DNA of 15,600 bases from Entamoeba histolytica HM-1:IMSS. Lineage: Eukaryota; Evosea; Mastigamoebida; Endamoebidae. Location of the stretch: NCBI RefSeq assembly GCF_000208925.1, contig NW_001915035.1, positions 11,234 through 26,833 of the forward strand. Direction: 5' to 3'. Below are positions 1-8,216 of this stretch, in pieces; position 1 is the first letter of the stretch, and each line of letters begins with the position of its first letter. The position numbers were made by a program, and so were the translations under genes. The notes below the pieces were generated by a model, which saw only the letters and a list, made by a program, of their open reading frames with translations, was not told the DNA's origin and made no database searches.

Positions 1-1817
1 ATAATATTTTCAACATATTTAGTAATATTACAACGAATAATAATATCAGTGCAATATTGTATAAATTCATATTTAATAATAAGCCATTGATCAATTGGCA
101 TTATATCCATTTTTTCTTCATCAGCAATTATATACATTATTAATTGTTCATAAGTTATATATTTAAATAATTCTAATGTAACAAATGTAGTTGGTGGAAT
201 TAATTTTCTTAAAATATAAGGATAATTAACCCCTTTGTTCTTTCCAATCCAATATCCAATATCAAAAATATATCTAACTATATTTTTTTTCATACTAATT
301 GAAACAGATGAAGATGTAAATAATCTAACACAAATAGAAAGATAATCAACTGCACATCCAATATCTCCTTTATTAACATTTGATAACAAAAATTGTAGAA
401 TAATATTATAGAAATTAATTTCTTCACATTGATTTCTTAATATTTCATTCCGTTTAAATATTGCTGATAGTAATTGTAAAATAGAAGGAATATTTGAAGT
501 ATTAAATTTTTCATAACTAAATCCAAAATGAAGTAATGAACAAAATGGAATAATACCACCAATTCTTAAAATTATATCATCAATTCTAAATAATGATCCA
601 CAATAAACAGGTGAAAATGATGAATTAATTTTACTTGAACAAACATTAACAATATTAGTTTTATTTGATTGATTTTTAACTGTTGTAACAATTTTATAAA
701 ATGGTTTATCTCCAATAATCATTGATTTTAATGGTGATATTTGTACTGCAAGAAATGTATTTTTATCATTTCTTAATATTATATTATTTGTTAAAAATTT
801 TTGTACTGACTCAATTGATTCATAATTATAATACCATTGAAATCCAGTAATATCTCCTACAAAACAAAAACCTGGTTTATCACAATCACCACCAATTTGA
901 AGTAAAACAATATTACTTGATAAAAAATTGGGATAAGAAACAGTTAAATTTGATAAAATATATCCATTACATTGAATTTGAAATGAACCATCATTTTTAT
1001 GTAATAAATAAATTGAATACCATTCATTTAACATAATAGGAATTTGAGTATCATAAACTCTAGTCATACTCATTCTATTATTCATTATCATTTTCTTTTC
1101 ATACCCTGATGACATTAAACAATCTGTTTTTAATATTAAATGATGATTTTGTGTATTAATACAAAGTGATATTTCATATGAATTAGTAGAAAAAGAAAAT
1201 ATTAATGGTGTATTTCCTTCAACAAATTTAGTTGGTCTAAATGTTGTATGATAAATTGAACTTTCTTTTGGCCATTCATTAATTGAAAGAACACAATTAA
1301 TTGAAGTACCAAACCCTGTAAATGAATAATAAATTCTTGGAATATTTTTCTTTGATAAAGTATGAACAAGTGATTGTGTTAATTGTGATGATTGTGTTAG
1401 TGGAAGTAATGAGTAAAGTTGCATAAATTCTTTGACTAATTCCATATCCAAATAAAACCCAATTCTTTTAGATAGAATATCAATCATATAATATGCTGTA
1501 TGATCACTAGAACAATGTTTTAATTGATTAATAATATATTTAATAATTTCTTTTGTTATTAATGAAGCATTGACTGGATTAGAAATAAGACCACTTAAAG
1601 TTCCAAATACTTCTTCACTCTATGTAATTAATTTTATAATTTCAATGACTAATAAGTTAAATTATTACCAAACTATTTCTTTGTTTTTTTGTAATTTTAA
1701 TAATAAATCACCTTCAATTAAATAAACAAAACTATCAATTGGTATGTCTGGATCATATTCAATTCCACAAAGAGTCTTAATACCAATAATGTAGTTTGAA
1801 TAAAGATTAATACTCAT
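1..1817 (-). CDS. BEACH-family (neurobeachin/LYST-like) protein, N-terminal part, spliced, C-terminus beyond the left edge
   Basis: The coding sequence is exon 1 at 1817-1674 (48 codons, ATG at 1817-1815) joined to exon 2 from 1619 to the window edge (539 codons, no stop), giving at least 587 residues. Around residues 160-325 there is a concanavalin-A-like fold of the type found in BEACH proteins: an N-E-W-P motif near residue 164, then I-F-S-F-S-T, a N-E-W-Y-S-I-Y-L-L-H strand pair, and F-V-G-D-I-T-G-F. The rest is helical and looks like armadillo/HEAT-type solenoid. BEACH proteins are large scaffolds for vesicle and lysosome traffic, and their PH-BEACH-WD40 modules sit at the C-terminus, which would be outside this window. 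The family call therefore rests on the lectin-like region and the general layout, not on the BEACH domain itself. The gene runs in tandem with the LRR-phosphatase gene upstream (177-bp gap). Confidence 0.75.
1620..1673 (-). other. Spliceosomal intron (54 nt) in the BEACH-family gene
   Basis: On the minus strand the segment begins GTTTGG and ends ACATAG. Reading through it gives a stop two codons in (GTT TGG TAA). Removing it joins two open frames at a codon boundary (phase 0) and opens 539 further codons. The donor differs from the usual Entamoeba GTTTGT at its sixth base. Confidence 0.85.
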
Positions 1818-1836
1818 CAATCTGTAAAATATTAAT

Positions 1837-1845
1837 TCAATTTTT
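1837..1845 (-). promoter_or_regulatory. Initiator-like element upstream of the BEACH-family gene
   Basis: The minus strand reads AAAAATTGA, 8 of 9 matches to the Entamoeba initiator AAAAATTCA, about 20-28 nt before the ATG. In such AT-rich DNA this could be chance. Confidence 0.3.
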
Positions 1846-1994
1846 ATTAAAACATTTATTTTTTCTAATTCATTGTCATTTTTTTTTAATTTTTTAAAAA
1901 GGAATTATAATAATAATAATAATTATTATTTTATTTAAAATTATTTATTTTTGATGTTTTATTATTGAACTGAAAAATAATTTTAGATTTTACT

Positions 1995-3452
1995 TTAAAC
2001 AATAATGCAATTAGAATTCATTTTCTCAAGTTTCTTTTCAAATAATTTTAATTGAAGAATAAACCCTGATTCAATGTCAATTAATGGATATAATCCTTGA
2101 ACTTTATTAAACGCATTAATAAAAGATAAGCGTTGATAATACATTAAAAAGGCAATAACAATTGCAGGTGCTTTATTAACTCCTGTTCCACAAATAATTA
2201 AAACACCTTCTTTTCTTTGAATAGAACGAATAATAAATTTAATTGCATTTGGTATTGAGTCATATAATTGATGTCCTTCTTCTGAAACAATGTCTAATCT
2301 TAAAATATCACATTGATCTTTAAATAAAGAAGGAACTTCAATTCCAACTAATAAAATTGATGAAATATTATTATTGTGAATATAATCTACATTATGTGCA
2401 TTTAAAAATGATCCTAAATGAATATATTGAATAATTTGTGTTGGACTTAATGTAGGAAAAGTTAAAACTTGATATGGAGGAGTAATATGAATTGTTTCTA
2501 AATAATAATTTCCACCAATTTTTAAAAGTTCAAGAGAAGGATGAAATACAGGAAAACATTCTAATAAATTCATTCTAAAATATTAAAATTTATTTTAATT
2601 ATAAAAAAAATACCCAAAAGATATTTCTAAAACAAATAAAACAAACGAAATATCAATTGTTTTAAGATATTGTAATGTTGTATAAATTGGTGGTAATACT
2701 AACAAATCATTTGATGAAAGATTTAATGAAGTTAAATTAGATAAAAGAGTTAAATCAATAGGAAATTTATTTAATCCACAAGATTGTAATGATAATTCTT
2801 TTAATGATAATGGTAATTTTGAAAGAAACGGTTCTGAATTACAATTATTTAAATATAAAGTATTTAATGAACTACATTTTGTTATATCTAAATGTTGTAA
2901 TGGATTAATTGAAATATCTAAAAATGTTAAATGATTTAATTCTAATATAACACTAGTTAATTTATTCATTGAACATTTTAATTCTATTAAAGATTCATGA
3001 GAAATATCTATTGAAGTTAATTGATTTGAAATAATATTTAGAGAAGTTAATGATAAAATAGGAGGAAATGAAAATATTCTATTAAATGAACAATCTAAAT
3101 TCAATAAATGATTCATTGGTGGAATAGCAGCAATATTATTATGAGAAATATTAAGTTCAGTAAGTGTACTAAAAGAATTACATTGATATAATTCATTATT
3201 TCGAATATTTAATTTTTTTAACGATGGAGGAACAAAAGGAATAGTATTTAATTTATTAAACGATAAATCAATTTCTTTTAACATGACATATTCTCTAAGA
3301 TCTCTAATTAATATAAAATTATTTGAAGAAGCATTTAATCCTGTAACTTCATTTTCAATACAATATTGTGAAGTTAATGGAAATTGAGAAATATGAAGAA
3401 GAGAAATATCAAGAAATCCATCATGAAGAAAATCATTAAGGTTAATAGTCAT
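1995..3452 (-). CDS. Leucine-rich-repeat protein with dual-specificity phosphatase-like domain (degenerate active site), spliced
   Basis: Exon 1 is 3452-2647 and exon 2 is 2574-1995; together they encode 461 residues. Residues about 30-300 are leucine-rich repeats of the L-x-x-L-x-L-S-x-N-x-L type, and the last repeat spans the splice junction: I-D-I-S from exon 1 continues as M-N-L-L-E-C-F-P in exon 2. Residues about 312-454 are a dual-specificity phosphatase fold. The phosphate-binding loop, however, is I-C-G-T-G-V-N-K-A (Cys397, Lys403) in place of H-C-x-x-G-x-x-R-S/T. The nucleophile Cys is kept, but the His, the transition-state Arg and the following Ser/Thr are changed, and no general-acid Asp aligns cleanly. 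Entamoeba is known to have LRR-phosphatase fusions; the repeats presumably select partners. I infer weak or no catalysis and a STYX-like binding role. It runs in tandem with NOT2 upstream (123-bp gap). Confidence 0.88.
2575..2646 (-). other. Spliceosomal intron (72 nt) in the LRR-phosphatase gene
   Basis: The minus strand shows GTTTGT at 2646-2641 and ATTTTAG ending at 2575. It is phase 2: TC from exon 1 plus A from exon 2 rebuild a Ser codon. Without splicing, the LRR frame ends in an unrelated hydrophobic tail and the phosphatase domain starts without its preceding half repeat. Confidence 0.9.
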
Positions 3453-3565
3453 AGAATAAAAACGAATGAAAAACGTTTTTAACTGAAAAAGGTTTTCATT
3501 TGAAAATTACAAAAACAAAAAAAAACAAAGAAATAATAGTTAATTAAAAAAAAATTCAATAAAAA

Positions 3566-3570
3566 AATTA
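3566..3570 (-). terminator. Polyadenylation-type TAATT motif after NOT2
   Basis: On the minus strand TAATT followed by a T run begins 5 nt past the NOT2 stop codon. This resembles the TAATT plus U-rich arrangement of Entamoeba 3' ends. Confidence 0.4.
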
Positions 3571-3575
3571 CATTT

Positions 3576-4142
3576 CTAAAGAGTCATAAAATCTGCTTGT
3601 GATGGATTAAATGATAATGCTGGAACAATCGTCCATTTTGTACTATCAAATTCCATCCATCCATTTGGAGTTTGAATTACCCATTTACTATATTTATTTG
3701 AAAACCGCCATTTCTTTTCCATTAATTGTTTTGCTGCTTTTAATTGACTTTCTTCTCCAACCATTACATAAAACATATAAAATAAAATAAGTTCATTTTT
3801 AAATACACCAATTCTTTCTCCTGGATCATTAATTTCTTTAGATTCAATATGATAATAATTTGGAATATTATTCTTTAATGATGGAAATGGTGTATTAAAT
3901 GATCCACATATATGTTTAGGAGTAGAAAGATCAATTCCAAGTGAATTTAAATCAATACCTTTCATTAATAATGAGTCAAGTGTTTGTTCATTATTATCAC
4001 TTAATAATATTTCTACTCCTGAAAGTCCATATTCCTCAATATTTTGTGGTAATGTTCCTTTCATTTTTGAATCTTCATATGTTTGTTGCATTAATTGTCG
4101 TTGATATTGAGGCGTTTGTTTTTCTCTTTGTACTGATGCCAT
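3576..4142 (-). CDS. NOT2: CCR4-NOT complex subunit NOT2 (NOT-box protein)
   Basis: The 188-residue protein carries the NOT2 signature. Residues about 64-76 read D-L-N-S-L-G-I-D-L-S-T-P-K, matching the conserved L-G-L-x-L-x-S-P-E segment. The NOT box (about 94-176) contains P-N-Y-Y, L-F-Y-M-F-Y, A-A-x-x-L-M-E-K-K-W-R-F, a W-x-E-F-D-x-x-x-W stretch, and an ending S-F-N-P-S-Q-A-D-F that parallels F-N-Y-N-P-A-Q-Q-A-F in animal CNOT2. NOT2 pairs with NOT3/5 on the NOT1 scaffold in cytoplasmic mRNA deadenylation and decay. The length is close to yeast Not2 (191 aa), and the long N-terminal extension of metazoan CNOT2 is absent. The ATG at 4142-4140 follows an initiator-like element by 4 nt. It is divergent from VPS15. 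Confidence 0.92.
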   Translation of the reverse strand: MASVQREKQTPQYQRQLMQQTYEDSKMKGTLPQNIEEYGLSGVEILLSDNNEQTLDSLLMKGIDLNSLGIDLSTPKHICGSFNTPFPSLKNNIPNYYHIESKEINDPGERIGVFKNELILFYMFYVMVGEESQLKAAKQLMEKKWRFSNKYSKWVIQTPNGWMEFDSTKWTIVPALSFNPSQADFMTL

Positions 4143-4146
4143 TCTT

Positions 4147-4155
4147 TAAATTTTT
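4147..4155 (-). promoter_or_regulatory. Initiator-like element of NOT2
   Basis: The minus strand reads AAAAATTTA (8 of 9 to AAAAATTCA), ending 4 nt before the NOT2 ATG. That fits the very short 5' leaders of Entamoeba mRNAs. Confidence 0.45.
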
Positions 4156-4156
4156 A

Positions 4157-4165
4157 CTGTTCATT
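4157..4165 (-). promoter_or_regulatory. GAAC-like element of NOT2
   Basis: The minus strand reads AATGAACAG, matching seven bases of the Entamoeba GAAC element (AATGAACT), immediately upstream of the initiator-like sequence. The order fits; the spacing is tighter than usual. Confidence 0.4.
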
Positions 4166-4227
4166 TTCAGTTTCTTTTTTCTTCTTTTTTTTTTAGTTTT
4201 ATTAAAAAAGAACTGCTTATTATGACA

Positions 4228-4276
4228 GAACTTTGAATAAAACTATAAAATAGAAAAATGAAACTATAAAAAATCA
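4228..4276 (+). promoter_or_regulatory. Core promoter of VPS15 (GAAC-like, TATA-like, initiator-like)
   Basis: GAACTT lies at 4228-4233, ACTATAAAAT at 4242-4251 and AAAAAATCA (8 of 9 to the initiator consensus) at 4268-4276, with the VPS15 ATG at 4289. The spacing between TATA-like and initiator-like elements is about 25 bp and the implied leader is 12-20 nt, both reasonable for Entamoeba. Confidence 0.45.
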
Positions 4277-4288
4277 TCTTAAAACATT

Positions 4289-7200
4289 ATGGGAAATACA
4301 CTATCCACATCATCTGATGTACTTAATTCATTAGACCTTACTGATACTTGTGGTCTTGATGAAGTAGAAAATATTGGAAATGATTTACTTACTCATTCAG
4401 TTCGTGCAAGAGACACTCGTTCACGAAGGGTGTTAGTTACAAAATTGTATTCGGTTCAACCATCAGATGGAGATAAAATAAATGAACTTCTTCAACGATT
4501 ACATACTGTTAATAAATCAATTGTAAATATCACTGGATTACTTGGTTTTGTAACAAAAAAAGCTGGTAAAAATGGAAGTATTATTATTTACCAACGTCAA
4601 TATCTTCCATATAATTTAGCTGATCGTGTACGTACAGCACCATTTTTTACATTACAAGAAAAAGTATTTATTGCTTATCAACTTATAAATGCAGTTAATT
4701 CATTACATTCCTTACATATTGTTCATGGTGATATTAAACCTGAAAATATTTTACTTACATCTTCAAATACTCCATATCTTTCTGATTTTGCACCTTATAA
4801 ACCATTTTATATTCCTGATGATAATCCTTATGATTTAAATTTCTTTTTTAATCGTTCTACATGTATTGCTCCTGAACGTTTTCAACCAAATCTTAAAGTT
4901 GATAAAATGTTTACTGAAACTACACCATCTGCTGATATATTTTCATTAGGATGTGTATTAGCTTATTTATTCCTTGAAAATTCATTATTTGATGTGAGTA
5001 ATATTCTTGATTATAAAAATGGTAAATTTTCAATAACTAATACTCTTTCTGCTATTCAAGTTGATTTTATTCGTGAATTAATTCTTTTAATGGTTGATGC
5101 TACTCCTGAAAAACGTCCTACAGCTCAACAATGTTTTGAAATATGTGAAAAGAATGTCCCATCTTATTTTTCTTCATTACTTCAATTATCATATCTTTCA
5201 CAACAAAATTCAGCAGAATTCGTTCTTCCAGATATTATTTCTTTCATTCGTGAACAATTAAAGATAGAAAAACCAAATGTTCCAAAAGAAATAATTGAAA
5301 AAGAAATTCAAAGTATTCCTGATGAAGCTACTTTATCTCATTCTTCTCAACTTGCTGTTGAATTAGATAAATTAACTAATCAAACAGAAGAATTACATAA
5401 ACATCTTGAAGTATTATTAAGTCGACAATGGGGTGATTTAAAAGCAAGGTCTGATGCTTTAAATTCAATGAGAAAATTAACAGAACAAATAACAGTTTCT
5501 GATGAAAAAGAAAATGTTGTAAATGAAGTTGAAGAAACTAAGAAATATTTTAATAAACAAGAAGAACCATTTATAAGTACTAGCATTATTCTTTATATAT
5601 TATTTAGTATAAGAAGAACACGTGAAAATATTTTAGAAAAAATACTTTCAATTGTTGATATTTTAATTCATTATTCTGATGATGAAGCATTATATATGAT
5701 CATTACACCTGGATTAGTAGATTTAATTATTGGTACTTCAAGTAATCCAATTAAATCTCATAGTTTAAAGTCATTAATTTTAGCTTTAAAATATATGAAA
5801 ACACTTCCTCCATCAGCACATTTATTATTCCCAAATTATATTTGTCCAGCTATTGAACAAACTATTGTTAATCAACAAAATATGTCATTCACAATTACTT
5901 ACGCTTCATATTTTTCACAACTTTTAGAATTATCAAAAAAATTATCATTAAAAGAAGAAGATGGTTCAATGAAAGCTTCTGAACATGAAGTCTTATGTAA
6001 GTTCTTTTTGGAATCATATAAACAAATGCTTTTAAAAAAGAATTTCCACATAACAAGAAATTTAATTAAATCATATTCTGCTTTAACTTTGTTCTGTGGA
6101 TATCAGAAAAGTTATAATGAATTACTCCAATATATTACTCAATTCCAACAATCAGACCCAATATTAATTGTTTATTTCTTAGAACAAATTCCATTAGTCG
6201 GTAAAGTATATGGAACTAAAGTTTTTGAATTACATTTCTATCCATTATTACAACAATACCTTTATAGTACTCATGAATATTTAGTTTATCAAACTCTCCT
6301 TTCAATTACTAGTTGTATTTCACTCGATATTATTTCAAGAAGTTATATTTATAGTATTATTCCTTCTGTTTGTCCTTTATTAGTTCATCCTAATATTACA
6401 TTACGTCAAACAACAGCATTATTACTTGAAGTTATTGCTTCAAAGTTGAGTGATGCCCAACGTCATTGTTTCTTATTACCTCATGTCAATAGTATGTTAA
6501 GAATTAAATTATTTAATATTACAGCTTCTCATATTAATGCATCACTTTTAAGTTCAATTCCAAGAAATGCATTAAGATCATTTGACCGAAATGATTTTTC
6601 ATCAACAATGCACATTGAAGATATAGTAACTAAATTAGAAAATACAGGAGTAACTAATCCTGATAAATGTTTAAGTAAATTAATTCCTTATTTAATAGCA
6701 GTAAAAGAGCATATACCTCGATTGAGTTTACAACAACAAACTTCAATTAATCGTTTAACTGATGAATTAAAAGTTCATCAACAATTACCATTATGGGGAG
6801 TAAATCCAGATGATCCAAACCATACTTATATTCCAATGCAAAATCCAAATACTCCATGTCCACGTGATAGTTCTCGTTATATCACAGTTATTAAAGGTTC
6901 AGCTCCACCACGTTTACGTAGTATTCCTGATCTTGGATTTGTTGATTCTGAAATTCCATCACCAAAACATGAAATAATTCAAGGGATTTGTGTTGCTCAT
7001 CTCACAGAACATCGTGCACCAATTACTTCAATTAGTGTTGGATCAAATGGAATTTTCTTTGTAACAGGAGATTCTACTGGTATTATTAAAGTATGGGATA
7101 TTCTTGGAGTAGAATCACTTGAAGTTATGAGATCTAAAGTTACTTATAAAGGTCCAAGTGGTGTAAGTTCAATTGGAACTATTGCAAAAAGTAATGGTAT

Positions 7201-8194
7201 TGTAATTGGGTATAGAGATGGTACTATTGAATTACATAGAGTTTGTGTTCAAGGAAAAAAATCAACTGTGATGTCAATGAATTTAATAAAAAGTATATCT
7301 CTTGGATCAAAAATTATAGCTATTCAAAAGAATGCAGATGCTAAAGCAGTTACTATTGTTTGTGAAAATGGTACATTAGCAGTATGGGATATTAGAGATA
7401 AAACAGTAGGAATTAGAAAAGAAAATGATGCACGTTTAGGATATGTTTCTGCAATGGCTGTTGCACCAAGTGGAGAATATTGTATTGTAGGTACTAATAG
7501 AGGTTATCTTGTTTGTTGGGATTTAAGACATACAATTGCAAATATTGGATGGAGAGTACCAACTCATTCTGCTATAACAGAAATTGTATTTATTAAAGAA
7601 GAAAATATAGCAACTAATACAAGAGATGGTGATGTTTTTTGTTGGGATATTAAGAATCAAAACTTAAAATCATTACTTCATTTTGAAGATTTTGGAACAG
7701 AAATACCTGAATTAAGTAGTATAATTGAAAAAGTTGAAAGAAGTAGATTTAAACCATCATTTAGTATGGGACCAGATGACTATGGAGTACAACAACTAGA
7801 TAATCTATTACAAAATCTTCAAAAATGTATTGCACAAAGTAAGAATAATATTTATTTACCATATTTAATAAATACATCATTAATAGCATTTGATCGATTT
7901 ATTATTTCAGGTGGAAGTGATCATATTTTAAGATTTTGGGATGTTGAGGATAGTCAAAATAGTCTGTCATATGCTATTGGTGATTTTAAAAAACCACCAA
8001 CATTTGAAATATTAAATGAAAATAATATTACTTGTATAAAATGTTTCCCAGTTGATAGAGAGAAAAGAGGAATTGGAATAAGTGATAATGATCATCATTT
8101 AGATGCAATTACTGCTCTTTCAATGTTACCTTCAGCTCAATCATATTATTTATGTAGTGCTTCACGAGATGGAATAATTAAAATTTGGAAATAA
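4289..8194 (+). CDS. VPS15: VPS15 / PIK3R4, regulatory protein kinase-like subunit of class III PI3-kinase
   Basis: This intronless 1301-residue protein has the full VPS15 layout; human PIK3R4 is 1358 aa. It starts M-G-N-T-L-S, a consensus N-myristoylation site that would anchor it to endosomal or autophagic membranes. The kinase-like domain (about 35-285) has H-G-D-I-K-P-E-N (146-153) as catalytic loop, D-F-A (166-168) in place of DFG, and the family-specific Y-I-P-D-D-N-P-Y-D-L-N-F-F-F and C-I-A-P-E-R-F segments. No glycine-rich loop is visible; Lys52 is the likely beta-3 lysine. A helical linker and HEAT-like repeats follow (about 300-800), then about seven WD40 blades from about residue 903 to the end, with W-D-I, W-D-L, W-D-V and final I-K-I-W-K motifs. 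VPS15 binds and controls VPS34, which makes PI3P for endocytosis, phagocytosis and autophagy. Confidence 0.97.
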   Translation: MGNTLSTSSDVLNSLDLTDTCGLDEVENIGNDLLTHSVRARDTRSRRVLVTKLYSVQPSDGDKINELLQRLHTVNKSIVNITGLLGFVTKKAGKNGSIIIYQRQYLPYNLADRVRTAPFFTLQEKVFIAYQLINAVNSLHSLHIVHGDIKPENILLTSSNTPYLSDFAPYKPFYIPDDNPYDLNFFFNRSTCIAPERFQPNLKVDKMFTETTPSADIFSLGCVLAYLFLENSLFDVSNILDYKNGKFSITNTLSAIQVDFIRELILLMVDATPEKRPTAQQCFEICEKNVPSYFSSLLQLSYLSQQNSAEFVLPDIISFIREQLKIEKPNVPKEIIEKEIQSIPDEATLSHSSQLAVELDKLTNQTEELHKHLEVLLSRQWGDLKARSDALNSMRKLTEQITVSDEKENVVNEVEETKKYFNKQEEPFISTSIILYILFSIRRTRENILEKILSIVDILIHYSDDEALYMIITPGLVDLIIGTSSNPIKSHSLKSLILALKYMKTLPPSAHLLFPNYICPAIEQTIVNQQNMSFTITYASYFSQLLELSKKLSLKEEDGSMKASEHEVLCKFFLESYKQMLLKKNFHITRNLIKSYSALTLFCGYQKSYNELLQYITQFQQSDPILIVYFLEQIPLVGKVYGTKVFELHFYPLLQQYLYSTHEYLVYQTLLSITSCISLDIISRSYIYSIIPSVCPLLVHPNITLRQTTALLLEVIASKLSDAQRHCFLLPHVNSMLRIKLFNITASHINASLLSSIPRNALRSFDRNDFSSTMHIEDIVTKLENTGVTNPDKCLSKLIPYLIAVKEHIPRLSLQQQTSINRLTDELKVHQQLPLWGVNPDDPNHTYIPMQNPNTPCPRDSSRYITVIKGSAPPRLRSIPDLGFVDSEIPSPKHEIIQGICVAHLTEHRAPITSISVGSNGIFFVTGDSTGIIKVWDILGVESLEVMRSKVTYKGPSGVSSIGTIAKSNGIVIGYRDGTIELHRVCVQGKKSTVMSMNLIKSISLGSKIIAIQKNADAKAVTIVCENGTLAVWDIRDKTVGIRKENDARLGYVSAMAVAPSGEYCIVGTNRGYLVCWDLRHTIANIGWRVPTHSAITEIVFIKEENIATNTRDGDVFCWDIKNQNLKSLLHFEDFGTEIPELSSIIEKVERSRFKPSFSMGPDDYGVQQLDNLLQNLQKCIAQSKNNIYLPYLINTSLIAFDRFIISGGSDHILRFWDVEDSQNSLSYAIGDFKKPPTFEILNENNITCIKCFPVDREKRGIGISDNDHHLDAITALSMLPSAQSYYLCSASRDGIIKIWK

Positions 8195-8197
8195 TTA
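8192..8197. terminator. Shared palindromic TAATTA polyadenylation motif between convergent genes
   Basis: TAATTA includes the VPS15 stop codon (8192-8194) and gives TAATT on both strands. On the minus strand it lies 20 nt past the stop of the SNAP-47-like gene. A-rich sequence follows on the plus strand, so U-rich sequence lies before it on the minus strand. Its use by both genes is inferred. Confidence 0.4.
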
Positions 8198-8216
8198 AAA
8201 AAAAGTTATAAATGAA

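Noticed and set aside
1831..1860. Possible TTTTACAG acceptor just before the BEACH-family ATG, implying an upstream exon
   Set aside because: No GTTTGT-type donor or open upstream frame was found at a workable distance; Entamoeba acceptors are mostly TAG.
1865..1879. Four-codon upstream frame (MTMN) before the BEACH-family gene
   Set aside because: It lies upstream of the likely transcription start and is too short to support.
1995..2573. Phosphatase frame as an independent 192-residue gene
   Set aside because: Its Met belongs to a leucine-rich repeat completed by the upstream exon, and a consensus intron links the two.
3941..4225. Plus-strand 94-codon frame opposite NOT2
   Set aside because: It is a low-complexity Phe/Leu-rich shadow of the NOT2 coding strand and its promoter, with no protein-like composition.
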